From: Zoogloea sp.
Lineage (GTDB): Bacteria; Pseudomonadota; Gammaproteobacteria; Burkholderiales; Rhodocyclaceae
NCBI RefSeq assembly: GCF_023150065.1
Contig: NZ_JAKLLN010000003.1
Location: 238,142 to 302,141 of the forward strand
Reading direction: 5' to 3'
DNA length: 64,000 nt
Shown: piece by piece, positions 26,393 to 35,212 of the stretch
Numbering within the stretch: position 1 is the stretch's first letter
Layout: the number at the start of each line of letters is the position of its first letter
Program-made: the position numbers and the translations under genes
Notes under the pieces: model-generated
Told to the model about the DNA's origin: nothing
What the model saw: the letters and a program-made list of their open reading frames with translations, nothing else
Database searches by the model: none

Positions 26393-26641
26393 ATGGATCC
26401 TGTCAGCGGACTGCCTGCCGCCCTTGTCCCTGTTCCGGCCAGCCTGTGGGCCGGAGCGCTCAGCGAACTCCTCAATCACGGCGAAACCGGTTGCCGCCAG
26501 TCGGCGCGCCGCGCCGTCGACCTCCTGACCCGCCTGGCCGACAGCCCCGCCGTGGATCGCGACGTGCGCGACCTGTGCGAACGGGCCTGCGAGCGGCTCG
26601 CTCACCCCGAACAGGAGCGTCGCCATGTGCCTGGCCTCTGA
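26393..26641 (+). CDS. Small protein upstream of DUF2325 gene
   Basis: The protein has 82 residues and I recognise no family. It is predicted helical and charged after a hydrophobic start (MDPVSGLPAALVPVPASLWA), with two cysteines spaced in DLCERACERL. It is the first gene after the two Fur-type operators and overlaps the DUF2325 gene by 17 nt, so the two are co-transcribed and probably coupled. A role with the DUF2325 protein is inferred from position only. Confidence 0.65.
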   Translation: MDPVSGLPAALVPVPASLWAGALSELLNHGETGCRQSARRAVDLLTRLADSPAVDRDVRDLCERACERLAHPEQERRHVPGL

Positions 26642-27926
26642 CCCGAAAGGCGGCGATCTGCAGTCCCTCCTGCGCGCCGAATACGCCAGCGCCCTGGTGG
26701 CCATCGATCTGCCCAAGCCCGGCGTCGTCCCCACACCACGCCGCGCCCGGCTGTGGGACCTGGATGACAAGCTGCACTGCCCCATCATCGGCACCTGCAT
26801 TTCGATCGAAGAGCTGCAGCGCTTTGCCCGGCGCTTCCAGTTTGCCGCCCCGACCGATGACGATTTCACCGTACACGTGGAGGCCGTGGGCCTGGCGCGC
26901 CATCGCAACCCGGTGTCCGAAGCCCTGCAGCGCCACCTGGAAAGGAAATTCCATCTGGCTGTGGAACGCTTTAGCAAGCTCAAGAGCGATGCCGAGGTCC
27001 GCCGGCAATGGATCGAATGCTGCAATCAGGGAGACGTGGCCGGCCCCCTGTGGGCAGTGTGCACCCACCGGGCCGTATCGGCAGAAACCCGCCAGCGCGC
27101 CTATACCGACATCCACATGCTGTCCCACCAGGTAGGGGCCGGACAGGCCGCCGACGCCCGGCGCCTGGCCCATCTGGCGGCCGAAAACACCGAACTCAAG
27201 CGCAAGCACACGCACGAAATGGCGGCCCTGCGCCGGCAGCTTGCCGAGGCCACGGCCGGGCTCAATGGGCGGGATGCCGCCCTCGAACAGGCAGCCCTGT
27301 TCCAGAAACGCCTGCAGCGCTTCGAGTCGGGTCAGGCCTACGTCGAGATGGGCCAGCGCCTGCTGGCCCTGCAAACCTCCCACGAGGCCCTCCTCGGCGC
27401 ATCCCGTCAGGTGCAGGAACTTGAGCGTCAACTCAAGGAAAGCCGGGAAGAATCACGCCGCTTGCTAGCGGAGCGCGATACGGCCGTGGCCGAGCGGGAA
27501 GCCCTGGAGCATATGCTGCAGGCCCTGGACACCCCTGTCTGCGACAAAGCCGGCAGCGACGACTGTGCCGGCTGCAGCGAAGCCCTGAGCGCACGTTGCG
27601 TACTCTACGTAGGCGGGCGTTCATCCCTGCTGGCCCAGTACCGCCAGCTCGCCGAACGCCTGGGCATCACCCTGATCCACCACGATGGCGGGCAGGAGGA
27701 ATCCCTGTCGCGCCTGCCCGAACTCATCCGCGGTGCAGACGCGGTGGTGTGCCCCACCGACCGCATCAGCCACAACGCCTACTATCACGTGAAGGCCCAC
27801 TGCAAACGGGTCGGCAAGCCCTGCCTGTTCTACCGGGGCGGCGGGGTATCGGGCTTTGCGGTGGCCATGGCGCGGGTCAGCCGGGGCGAGTTCAGCGTGG
27901 CCGGAGCCGAGGCCCCGGCAGGCTGA
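26625..27926 (+). CDS. DUF2325 domain protein, coiled coil, Fur-operator controlled
   Basis: The protein has 433 residues. The N-terminal part (about 35-150) includes RARLWDLDDKLHCPIIGTCISIEELQRF, found in this family. Residues about 185-300 form a long heptad-rich coiled coil (NTELKRKHTHEMAALRRQL and onward). CxxC-type cysteines precede the C-terminal DUF2325 domain: VLYVGGRSSLLAQYRQLAERLG, DGGQEESLSRLP, GADAVVCPTDRISHNAYYHVK and CLFYRGGGVSGF, a small Rossmann-like unit of unknown activity. The gene is behind two Fur-type palindromes, so iron or peroxide should set its level. Its 3' end is eight bases from the convergent MFS gene. Molecular function is unknown. Confidence 0.82.
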   Translation: MCLASDPKGGDLQSLLRAEYASALVAIDLPKPGVVPTPRRARLWDLDDKLHCPIIGTCISIEELQRFARRFQFAAPTDDDFTVHVEAVGLARHRNPVSEALQRHLERKFHLAVERFSKLKSDAEVRRQWIECCNQGDVAGPLWAVCTHRAVSAETRQRAYTDIHMLSHQVGAGQAADARRLAHLAAENTELKRKHTHEMAALRRQLAEATAGLNGRDAALEQAALFQKRLQRFESGQAYVEMGQRLLALQTSHEALLGASRQVQELERQLKESREESRRLLAERDTAVAEREALEHMLQALDTPVCDKAGSDDCAGCSEALSARCVLYVGGRSSLLAQYRQLAERLGITLIHHDGGQEESLSRLPELIRGADAVVCPTDRISHNAYYHVKAHCKRVGKPCLFYRGGGVSGFAVAMARVSRGEFSVAGAEAPAG

Positions 27927-27934
27927 ATGCCCCC

Positions 27935-29164
27935 TCAGTGGGGCTTGAAACGACCCGCCCGGGCCAGCGGGACGAAGCTCAGGATCTGCGCCCCGAGCAG
28001 GATCAGGAAAGCCACCCGCAGGGCATCCACACCACCCATGCCCCCGGCCCGCAGGCCGTCCAGCAGCCCGCCCAGGCCCCACTGCACCACGAAGGCGCCG
28101 ATGAAGGCCATCAGGTTGATGCTGGTGGTCACGCGGCCGGTGAGATGCAGCGGAAACAGGCCGGCCACCACCCCGTACATCTGGGCGCCGGTGGCTGAAA
28201 CGATGCCGAGCACGCACCACAGCAACAGCGTCGTCCCCGCCTCGGCAATGATCAGGCCCTCAACCACCATCGTCAGGAACAGCCCCACCTGCATCAGGCG
28301 CAGGGGCGTGATGCCCCGGGCGGCAAGCCGGGTGGCCCACGCACCGATGGACAGCTGGCCAGCCAGCATGCCGACGTTGAGCCAGAACAGGTGGTCGGCT
28401 GCCACGCTGCGGCTGTAGCCATTCACCTCCATCAGCCAGGGTACGGCCCACAGGCCCTGCAGGGCCATGAAACCCCCGGTGAAGAAGGCCGACTGCCCCG
28501 AAAAGCTCCAGAAACGCCCGGCCGACAGTACCTCGGCGACACCCCGCAGGGCGTTCTGCAGATCCACGGCATGGGTGCCCTCATCCTTCTCCGGCATGGC
28601 GAAAAAGATCAGGACAGCAATGGCGGCAGCGAGGACAGCCACCACCCAGAAGGCCCCACGCCAGCCCAGGAAGGGCAGCGCTGCCTCCAGCGGCGCCGAC
28701 GCGGTAACGGCACCGAGGGCGCCGCAGGACATGATGTAGCCGGTCATCGAAGCCAGTTTCTCCCGCGGAAACCACAGGGTGAAACCCTTCAGCCCGGCCA
28801 TCAGGCAGGCTGCCACCCCCAACCCGATCAGACCCCGGGCGCTGGCCAGGGTGGGCAGGCTGTCGCCGGTGGCAAAGAGTACCCCGCCAAGGGCCGTGAT
28901 CAGCAGCAGCGCGGCCTCCACCCGGCGCGGGCCATAGCGGTCCAGGGCGATGCCCACCGGAATCTGGGCCAGACCGAAAGCAAAGAAGTAAGTGCTGGTG
29001 AGCAGGCCCAGATCCGCGGCGGTCAGCCCCAGCTCGCGGGTCAGGTCCGGCGAGATCACGGCATTGACGGTGCGCAGCAGGTAAGACAGGTAATAGCCCA
29101 GGGCAAAGGGCAGGAAGATCCGGCTGACCAGAAAGAGCGACGAAGGGGCTGGGCGGGCGGGCAT
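27935..29164 (-). CDS. Major facilitator superfamily transporter
   Basis: The protein has 409 residues and about twelve hydrophobic segments. MFS landmarks are the first-half loop GIALDRYGPRRVEA (the G-x3-DR-x-GRR motif between helices 2 and 3) and YLLRTVNAVISPDL in helix 1. The charged central loop (PEKDEGTHAVDLQNALRG) divides the two six-helix halves. The substrate cannot be read from sequence; the general type resembles anion/cation or sugar-phosphate-like carriers. It is convergent with the DUF2325 gene and divergent from the receiver-domain operon, so it is probably its own transcript. Confidence 0.85.
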   Translation of the reverse strand: MPARPAPSSLFLVSRIFLPFALGYYLSYLLRTVNAVISPDLTRELGLTAADLGLLTSTYFFAFGLAQIPVGIALDRYGPRRVEAALLLITALGGVLFATGDSLPTLASARGLIGLGVAACLMAGLKGFTLWFPREKLASMTGYIMSCGALGAVTASAPLEAALPFLGWRGAFWVVAVLAAAIAVLIFFAMPEKDEGTHAVDLQNALRGVAEVLSAGRFWSFSGQSAFFTGGFMALQGLWAVPWLMEVNGYSRSVAADHLFWLNVGMLAGQLSIGAWATRLAARGITPLRLMQVGLFLTMVVEGLIIAEAGTTLLLWCVLGIVSATGAQMYGVVAGLFPLHLTGRVTTSINLMAFIGAFVVQWGLGGLLDGLRAGGMGGVDALRVAFLILLGAQILSFVPLARAGRFKPH

Positions 29165-29318
29165 GGAACGGGCGCAGGGATTGGGCGAGCCCGGAGCTTA
29201 CCGGGCCGGATGGCCTTCGTGTCAGAACATCAGGGAAAGCCCCAAGGCGATTCCATGCGCCCGCTCAAACTGCCCTGAGCGCCTTGACAGGCTTTGTTCC
29301 AGGCCCGGAAAGCGGGTC

Positions 29319-29376
29319 TTGTGCAACGGCACGATTCATTAATTTGGTGTGCATAATTTAACTAAAGTTTGCACAA
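29319..29376. promoter_or_regulatory. Inverted TTGTGCAA/TTGCACAA motifs before the receiver-CheC-GGDEF operon
   Basis: TTGTGCAA at 29319-29326 and its exact reverse complement TTGCACAA at 29369-29376 flank an AT-rich stretch (about 29336-29370) that includes a further TGTGCA at 29348-29353. The spacing of 50 bp is about five helical turns. This looks like an operator and promoter for the downstream operon. The binding protein is unknown. Confidence 0.4.
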
Positions 29377-29417
29377 CGGCCGTCGTTACCGGCTTACGAC
29401 ATCATCGGAATGTAGCC

Positions 29418-29783
29418 ATGCCCACGCCCGCCACGATTCTGCTCGTTGATGACAGCCGTGCTTCGCGCATGTTGTGTGCGTCGGTCATGCGCAGCATTCG
29501 CCCGGATCTGCAGCTGCTCGAAGCCGGTGACGGCGCGGCCGCCCTGGCCATGTTGGTGGACGTGAGCCCCGATCTGGCGGTGCTCGACATGAACATGCCC
29601 GGCATCTCCGGCCTCGAGCTGGCCGAAAAGCTCCGCGCCAGCCACCCGGAGATGAAGCTGGCGCTGCTCACCGCCAACGCCCAGGACGCCATCCAGCGGC
29701 GGGCCGCCGATCTGGGCGTGCACTTCTTCCGCAAGCCCATCGGCGAGGCCGTGATCGCCGATATCCTCGCGTTGCTGGGGTAG
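29418..29783 (+). CDS. Single-domain response regulator (CheY-like)
   Basis: The protein has 121 residues, a stand-alone receiver: acidic pair in LLVDDSRASR, phospho-acceptor D57 in LAVLDMNMPG, T/S switch in ALLTANAQ and lysine in FFRKPIG. There is no output domain, so it works by protein contact. The ATG at 29418 gives the standard receiver length; the GTG at 29349 would add 23 unconserved residues. It is followed after three bases by a CheC-type phosphatase, which presumably dephosphorylates it, and then by a diguanylate cyclase. Confidence 0.87.
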   Translation: MPTPATILLVDDSRASRMLCASVMRSIRPDLQLLEAGDGAAALAMLVDVSPDLAVLDMNMPGISGLELAEKLRASHPEMKLALLTANAQDAIQRRAADLGVHFFRKPIGEAVIADILALLG

Positions 29784-29786
29784 AGC

Positions 29787-30431
29787 ATGCGGACATTCTC
29801 GGAACTCGAGATGGATGCCCTGACCGAGGCCTTCAACCTGTCCCTGGGAGAAGCCGCGAATACCTTTTCAGCCATTGTCCGGGAAGAGATCGAGCTGTCG
29901 GTGCCCACCATCGAGATCGTCTCCCGGGAGGAGCTGACCCTCCGCCTGGAGAGCACTCAGCCCGGTGGCGCGGCCGAGCGCCTGTGCCGCATCAACCAGC
30001 ACTTCGACGCCGCCAGCGGCTTTCAGACCGATGCCCTGCTGCTCTTTCCGGAGCATGGCAGCCTCGAGATCGTGCGCCGCATGCTCGGTGACGACACCTC
30101 CATCGAGCACATCACCGAACTCGAACAGGACGCCCTGGCCGAGATCGGCAACATCATCATCAACAGCTGCATGAGCAGCCTGGCCAACCTGTTCGGCACC
30201 GAGATGAGCGGCTCCCTGCCCCGGGTCCAGTCGCGCACCGCCCGTACGCTGCTCGATGACAAGGCCGCCACCGACGTGATCCTGGTGGCGCGCATCGGCA
30301 TGACCATGGCCGCCCACAACCTCTCCGGCTTCGTGCTGTTCATCATGGACGTGCCCTCCATCGAGCACTTCATGGACCAGGTGAGCCGCCTCTTTCGTCT
30401 TCCCCAACACGGCGAAAGCCAGCCCTCCTGA
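29787..30431 (+). CDS. CheC-family receiver phosphatase
   Basis: The protein has 214 residues with the two CheC active-site helices: DALTEAFNLSLGEAANTFSAI near the N-terminus and DALAEIGNIIINSCMSSL in the middle, each with the E-x2-N pattern that positions water on phospho-aspartate in CheC/CheX/FliY proteins. The first helix has an altered E/N context, so one site may be weaker. It likely removes phosphate from the upstream CheY-like protein. It is sandwiched between the receiver (3-nt gap) and the GGDEF gene (one-base TGATG overlap). The three form a compact signalling operon without flagellar genes nearby. Confidence 0.85.
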   Translation: MRTFSELEMDALTEAFNLSLGEAANTFSAIVREEIELSVPTIEIVSREELTLRLESTQPGGAAERLCRINQHFDAASGFQTDALLLFPEHGSLEIVRRMLGDDTSIEHITELEQDALAEIGNIIINSCMSSLANLFGTEMSGSLPRVQSRTARTLLDDKAATDVILVARIGMTMAAHNLSGFVLFIMDVPSIEHFMDQVSRLFRLPQHGESQPS

Positions 30432-31765
30432 TGGATTGCTGCCACCTCCTTCCCGACAGCGTCGACATGGGGCTGATCCTCGTCAGTGGGGAAGGCCGCA
30501 TCCTGCTCTGGAATCGCTGGATCGAAGAACGGGCCGGGCTGGCTGCCAGCCAGGTGACCGGCATCACCCTGGCGGAAGCCTTCGGCCCCCACGTGGACCC
30601 GCGGGTTGCACTGGTCGTGCGCGAGGCCCTCGATTTCGGCTGGTCGGCGCGCCTGTCCCACGCCCTGCACCCCATGCCCCTGCCCCTCTATCCCCCCGGC
30701 GGGGGCCGCAGCGAACGCATGAAGCAGTCCATCGACATCACCCCGGTAGCCAGCGAAGGCCGCTATCACTGCCTGCTGCAGGTGCGCGACGTGACCGAGA
30801 CGGTGCGCCGCGAGGCCCTGCTCAAGCAGCAGTCCCGCCAGCTGCGCCTTGACCTGCAGCGCCTGTCCCGGGCCCAGGTGGAGCTGCAGCGCAGCGAGAT
30901 GCGCTTCCGCGAACTGGCCCGTCAGGCCCCGGCGGGGCTCTTCGAGGCCGACGCCCAGGCCTGCTGCACCTTCCTCAACGAACGCTGCGAACAGATCCTC
31001 GGACACGATCTGGAGCACGTCGCCGGCACGCCGTGGATCAACCTCCTGCCCGTGGGCGAGCAGGCCCGGGTGCGGGCCATCTGGTGTCTGGCCGCCGAAT
31101 CGGCCACCCGCTTCGCCGAGGAGTTCCGCTATACCCGCCCCGACGGGGAGAGCCGCTGGATGCGCGCCGAGGCGGGCCCCCAGCGCGACGAGCACGGACG
31201 CATCAGCGGCTTCATCGGCACCATGCTGGACGTCACCGAGTTCCACGAGCGGGCCATCCGCAACGAGTTCCGGGCCAACCATGACGGCCTCACCTCACTG
31301 CTCAACCGGGACCGCTTCGAACGCCACCTGCGCGCCGCGATCTCCGGCGCCCGCGAGGTTGCCGACCGGCTGGCCCTGCTCTTCATCGATCTGGACGACT
31401 TCAAGGGCATCAACGACAACCATGGTCACCATGCCGGTGACACGGTGCTCAAGACCATCGCCGGCCGGGTGCGCCGGGTGCTGCGCAGCGAAGACATGGT
31501 GGCCCGCTATGGGGGTGATGAATTTGCCGTGCTGCTTACCGGTACCGGCGACAGCGACACCCTCGACGCCATCATCTTCAAGATCCACCAGGCCGTCGGC
31601 CTGCCCATCAACCTGGGCCACTGCCACGTGCGCATCGGCTGCTCCATCGGCGTCTCCGTCTATCCCGACCACGGCAGCGATCCCCTGAGCCTCCTGACCC
31701 ACGCCGACAAGGCCATGTACACAGCCAAGCGCTCCCGAACCGGTCACAGTACCACCCCGGCCTGA
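30431..31765 (+). CDS. PAS-PAS diguanylate cyclase
   Basis: The protein has 444 residues. Two PAS-like sensor units (about 10-125 and 155-275, the second with a PAC segment FRYTRPDGESRWMRAEAGP) are joined by a helical linker rich in Q/R/L. The GGDEF domain has an intact active site at 361-365 (YGGDEF) and an upstream RSED that fits the RxxD product-inhibition site. It should make cyclic di-GMP in response to a small-molecule or protein cue. No transmembrane segment is seen. It is the last gene of the receiver-CheC operon, implying that receiver phosphorylation and c-di-GMP output are linked. Confidence 0.88.
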   Translation: MDCCHLLPDSVDMGLILVSGEGRILLWNRWIEERAGLAASQVTGITLAEAFGPHVDPRVALVVREALDFGWSARLSHALHPMPLPLYPPGGGRSERMKQSIDITPVASEGRYHCLLQVRDVTETVRREALLKQQSRQLRLDLQRLSRAQVELQRSEMRFRELARQAPAGLFEADAQACCTFLNERCEQILGHDLEHVAGTPWINLLPVGEQARVRAIWCLAAESATRFAEEFRYTRPDGESRWMRAEAGPQRDEHGRISGFIGTMLDVTEFHERAIRNEFRANHDGLTSLLNRDRFERHLRAAISGAREVADRLALLFIDLDDFKGINDNHGHHAGDTVLKTIAGRVRRVLRSEDMVARYGGDEFAVLLTGTGDSDTLDAIIFKIHQAVGLPINLGHCHVRIGCSIGVSVYPDHGSDPLSLLTHADKAMYTAKRSRTGHSTTPA

Positions 31766-31818
31766 CGCGCCCGCCGGTCGGGGCAGCTGTCTTTCGATAC
31801 GGCCGGGGCTGGCCGGGC

Positions 31819-32787
31819 TCAGCCCAGTGCCGGGCTGGGCGGCAGGCCGCAGGCCGCCCTGTACTCGGCGGCGAGGCGCTCGCACAGTTCACGCACGGGC
31901 GGTACATCGTGGATGTTGGCGACCCCGTGGCCGGCACTCCACACATCGCGCCAGGCCTTGGCTTCGTCCGCCAGGGCCTTGAGCTTGCCCTTGCCAACCC
32001 CCTGCACCAGGTCCTCGCGCTGATGGCCGAGCTTTTCCAGGCTGTGCCACAAAAAGTTGGCATTGGTGCCGGAAACCGCGTCGGTATACACGATGTCCGC
32101 CGCGCCGGAATCCACCAGCATCTGCTTGTAGGCCTCCTGGGCGCTGGATTCGCGGGTGGCGATGAAACGCGTACCCATGTAGGCCAGATCGGCACCCAGC
32201 ACCTCGGCGGCCCGCACGGCATAGCCGTCGGAGATGGCGCCACCGAGGATCAGGGCCCCATCCCAGAACTCGCGGATTTCGCGGATCAGGCTGAAGGCGC
32301 TCTGGGTGCCCGCGTGCCCCCCCGCCCCACCGGCCACGGCGATGATCCCGTCCACCCCGGCAGCCGCAGCCTTGCGGGCGTGGTAGGCGTGGATCACATC
32401 CGAAAACACCAGCCCGCCGTAGGCATGGACGGCCTTCACCACCTCACCCGGATGCCCCAGGCTGGTGATCACGAAGGGCACCCGGTGGCGGCAGATCAAC
32501 TCCAGGTCAGGCTCCACCCGGGGGTTGGAGGCATGGAGGATCAGGTTGATGCCATAAGGAGCGACGGGGGCCGCGGGATCGGCAGTCTTTGCAGCAGCCA
32601 GCCCCGCGTCGATACTGCCCAGCCAGGCGTCGAGCTGCTCCGGGGTGCGGGCATTGAGGGCAGGAAAAGTACCGGCAACACCGGCCTTGCAGGTTTCGGT
32701 GACCAGCTCGGGGCCGGACACCAGGAACATGGGCGCGGCGATGGCGGGAAGGCGCATCGCGCCGCGGAATGCGTGTGGAAGGGTCAT
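31819..32787 (-). CDS. Nitronate monooxygenase / NPD-type FMN TIM-barrel oxidoreductase
   Basis: The protein has 322 residues. Family segments are PAIAAPMFLVSGPELVTETCKAG at the start (split by the FMN-binding first strand), GVDGIIAVAGGAGGHAG with the conserved histidine, GGAISDGYAVRAAEVLGADLAYMGTRFIAT for FMN phosphate binding, and VKAVHAYGGLVFSDVIHAYHA. These enzymes oxidise alkyl nitronates, including toxic propionate-3-nitronate; some relatives are NADH:quinone reductases. The ATG at 32787 follows AGGAGA. It stands apart from its neighbours: convergent with the GGDEF gene and 79 nt after the asmA stop. Confidence 0.87.
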   Translation of the reverse strand: MTLPHAFRGAMRLPAIAAPMFLVSGPELVTETCKAGVAGTFPALNARTPEQLDAWLGSIDAGLAAAKTADPAAPVAPYGINLILHASNPRVEPDLELICRHRVPFVITSLGHPGEVVKAVHAYGGLVFSDVIHAYHARKAAAAGVDGIIAVAGGAGGHAGTQSAFSLIREIREFWDGALILGGAISDGYAVRAAEVLGADLAYMGTRFIATRESSAQEAYKQMLVDSGAADIVYTDAVSGTNANFLWHSLEKLGHQREDLVQGVGKGKLKALADEAKAWRDVWSAGHGVANIHDVPPVRELCERLAAEYRAACGLPPSPALG

Positions 32788-32866
32788 GCTGTCTCCTGGA
32801 TTGATCTTTTTGTGGGTGCTGCGGTGACGAATCTAGCACGTCACCGGGGAGACAGCAGTAGCAGGC

Positions 32867-35182
32867 TTACTCCGCGCCAGCCTCTTCGGCCGCTTTCTCG
32901 GCCGCCGGTGCCGCCTTCTTCACCACCTTGCTCACCGCCCGGACAACCGGCTTGGGGATCACCTTGGGCAGGTTGCGGGCCGCCGCCTGACCGGCGCCGA
33001 GCACCACGGAGGGCAGGCTGGCGCCCGGCTCCAGGTGCCAGTCGGGCCCGCTCAGGGGGCCCTTGACGCGAACCGGCAGGGTCACGCCACGCAGGCTGGC
33101 CAGGGGGCCACTGTCGGGCCCCAGCGGCACGACCACGAGGGTCACCCGGGAAAGGTAGTCGATATGGCTCCGGGTCAGGTCGATCTCACCCGCGCCCCCC
33201 ACCTGCAGCATGCCGCCCTTTGCCTGCAGGTCGGTACTGCGGGCCACCCCGCCGGCAATCTGGAAGCTCGCCGTGAGCTCGCCCACGGAGGTGGACTCGC
33301 GCTCCCGGTGGGGCCGCCTGGCGCCCTGGCGGGTGCTGAGCAGCACACGCCATTCCTTCATGGCCTGCCCCATGTCGATGCCGGGTACGCTGCCGTTGCG
33401 TATCCGCAGCCGGGCCAGGCCCTGCAGCCCGTGCAGCAGGCCACTGCGGCTGTCAGCCTTGCTGCTGAGGTCGACGAAGAAGTTGGTCGTCCCGCCGAGC
33501 TTCTGCTGCACACCAGCATCCTTCAGCAGGGGGCCCAGATCGGCGTTCTGCAGATAGCCCCTGTAGCTCGCCTGGGCATCGTCTGCGCTCAGACTGAGGC
33601 TGCCCTCCAGGCTCCCGCCGTAGAGGGACAGCGTATGCCCGGTGGACTGCAGGCGCCCGCCGTGCACGCCGAGCGGCAGCTTGACCTGTTCCAGCTTGAG
33701 GCCTGCCACCCGCAGCTGACCGACGCGGATCACGCCATCCAGATCCAGCCCGCGCAGGGCCGACAGATCGAAGCGCTCATCGGCCGCCTTGTCCTTATCC
33801 TTCTCGGGCGCCGCCGTACGGCCGGACTTGCCGGCCAGGTAGGCATCGACATCCAGCTGGTTCACGTCCATGTCGAAGCCGAGGGCTGCGCTGTCGAACC
33901 GGGGCAGCGTCCAGCTGCTCTTGATCTGGCTTTGCTCCGAACGCAACGCCAGGTGGCCGGCCGCGTTGCTGCGGGTCAGGTCGATACGGGCATCGGCTTC
34001 AGCAGCGAACTTGAGGGGGGGCAGACCTGCCCGGGCCGGGGCGAAGCTGAACTCGCCGGTGAGGGCCGCCAGGTCGAGCTGGCCGCTGCTACCTTGCCAG
34101 CGGCCCGGCCCGGTCAGGTTGCCGGTGAGGCGGCCACTGGCGAAGCGCAGGTCCAGCTCGGTCATCAGCTTGCTGGCCTGCAGGCCCTTGTCGCCCGCCT
34201 GCAACTCGGCCAGGCGCAGGCGCAGGTTGCCACCCCGCAGCTTGCCGTCCAGACGCAGGCTGGCATCGACGCTGTCGGCCTCCGGGCCCCTCGGGCCAAG
34301 CTTGAGACGAGGCGTGGTCGCCTTGAGCTCGAAGGGCTCGCCAGCGGCCTTGCCGCGCACCTGCAGGCTGCCCCCCTGGAGCACCGAGGGGCTGCCATCG
34401 GCCCACTCCACTTCGGTCAGGGACAGGTCGCTGTCCAGGGCCTGCCATCCGGCGACATCACCACGGGCAGCCAGGTGCAGCTGGCGCAGACGCGGCAGGC
34501 TGTCACTCGCTTCCATGCGGTAGGCACTCTCCAGCTCGATGCTCACATCGGTGGCGGGCTCGACGCGGGTCAGGCGGGTGGTGGCCTGCAGGTGGCCATT
34601 CGCGTTGCGGCCGATGCGCCCGGTCTCGATGCCGAGCCCGGAGAGCGCGAGCTGGCGGCCACTCTGCTCGTCGCTCCAGGTGAGGGCGCCGCGACGCACA
34701 ATCAAGGCCCCCACATCCAGCTCAAAGGGGGTGCCGGCACTGGCCGCCGGCACAGCCTCGTTGTCCGGATCGAGAAGGTCGTCGGCGTTGAGCTTGCCGG
34801 CCTTGTCACGCAGCAGGGCCATGCGCAATCCGTCCAACTCCACCCGTTCGACCACCACCCGGCGGGTCAGCAGGGGCAGCAGGCTGACGCTGATGGTGGC
34901 CTGCTCGATGCCGATGAACTCACTGCCACCATTGCGCCCGGACAGCGTGGTGGCCGGCAGATGGAGGCGCAGGCGGGGAAACATGGACAGCGCCACCGGC
35001 CCATCGATGCGCAGGCTGCGCTGGTAGCGTTGCTTGGCAAAGTGGGTCAGTTCGGCGGCCAGGCGCACGCCATCGAAGGTGGCGTAGAGGTACAGGGCGC
35101 CGGCGGCGACGACCGTACTCAAACCACCCAGAACGAAAGCCAGGTACTTGAGGTATTTGAAGCGCATCTCAGGCAAATTCAT
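32867..35182 (-). CDS. AsmA-family envelope protein
   Basis: The protein has 771 residues. A single N-terminal membrane anchor (about 10-32) precedes a long periplasmic beta-rich chain, with the AsmA N-terminal pattern (RSLRIDGPVALSMFPRLRLHLP) and the C-terminal pattern (DADLGPLLKDAG, FFVDLSSKADS, GMLQVGGAGEIDLTRSHIDY). The tail is Lys/Ala-rich (VVKKAAPAAEKAAEEAGAE). AsmA/TamB-like proteins are thought to form hydrophobic grooves that carry phospholipids to the outer membrane. It is 30 nt downstream of the CHASE2 kinase and probably in the fecR-kinase-asmA transcript, suggesting an envelope-linked output. Confidence 0.85.
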   Translation of the reverse strand: MNLPEMRFKYLKYLAFVLGGLSTVVAAGALYLYATFDGVRLAAELTHFAKQRYQRSLRIDGPVALSMFPRLRLHLPATTLSGRNGGSEFIGIEQATISVSLLPLLTRRVVVERVELDGLRMALLRDKAGKLNADDLLDPDNEAVPAASAGTPFELDVGALIVRRGALTWSDEQSGRQLALSGLGIETGRIGRNANGHLQATTRLTRVEPATDVSIELESAYRMEASDSLPRLRQLHLAARGDVAGWQALDSDLSLTEVEWADGSPSVLQGGSLQVRGKAAGEPFELKATTPRLKLGPRGPEADSVDASLRLDGKLRGGNLRLRLAELQAGDKGLQASKLMTELDLRFASGRLTGNLTGPGRWQGSSGQLDLAALTGEFSFAPARAGLPPLKFAAEADARIDLTRSNAAGHLALRSEQSQIKSSWTLPRFDSAALGFDMDVNQLDVDAYLAGKSGRTAAPEKDKDKAADERFDLSALRGLDLDGVIRVGQLRVAGLKLEQVKLPLGVHGGRLQSTGHTLSLYGGSLEGSLSLSADDAQASYRGYLQNADLGPLLKDAGVQQKLGGTTNFFVDLSSKADSRSGLLHGLQGLARLRIRNGSVPGIDMGQAMKEWRVLLSTRQGARRPHRERESTSVGELTASFQIAGGVARSTDLQAKGGMLQVGGAGEIDLTRSHIDYLSRVTLVVVPLGPDSGPLASLRGVTLPVRVKGPLSGPDWHLEPGASLPSVVLGAGQAAARNLPKVIPKPVVRAVSKVVKKAAPAAEKAAEEAGAE

Positions 35183-35212
35183 GACCGATGCCCCGATCTT
35201 ACCCCACGGGGC

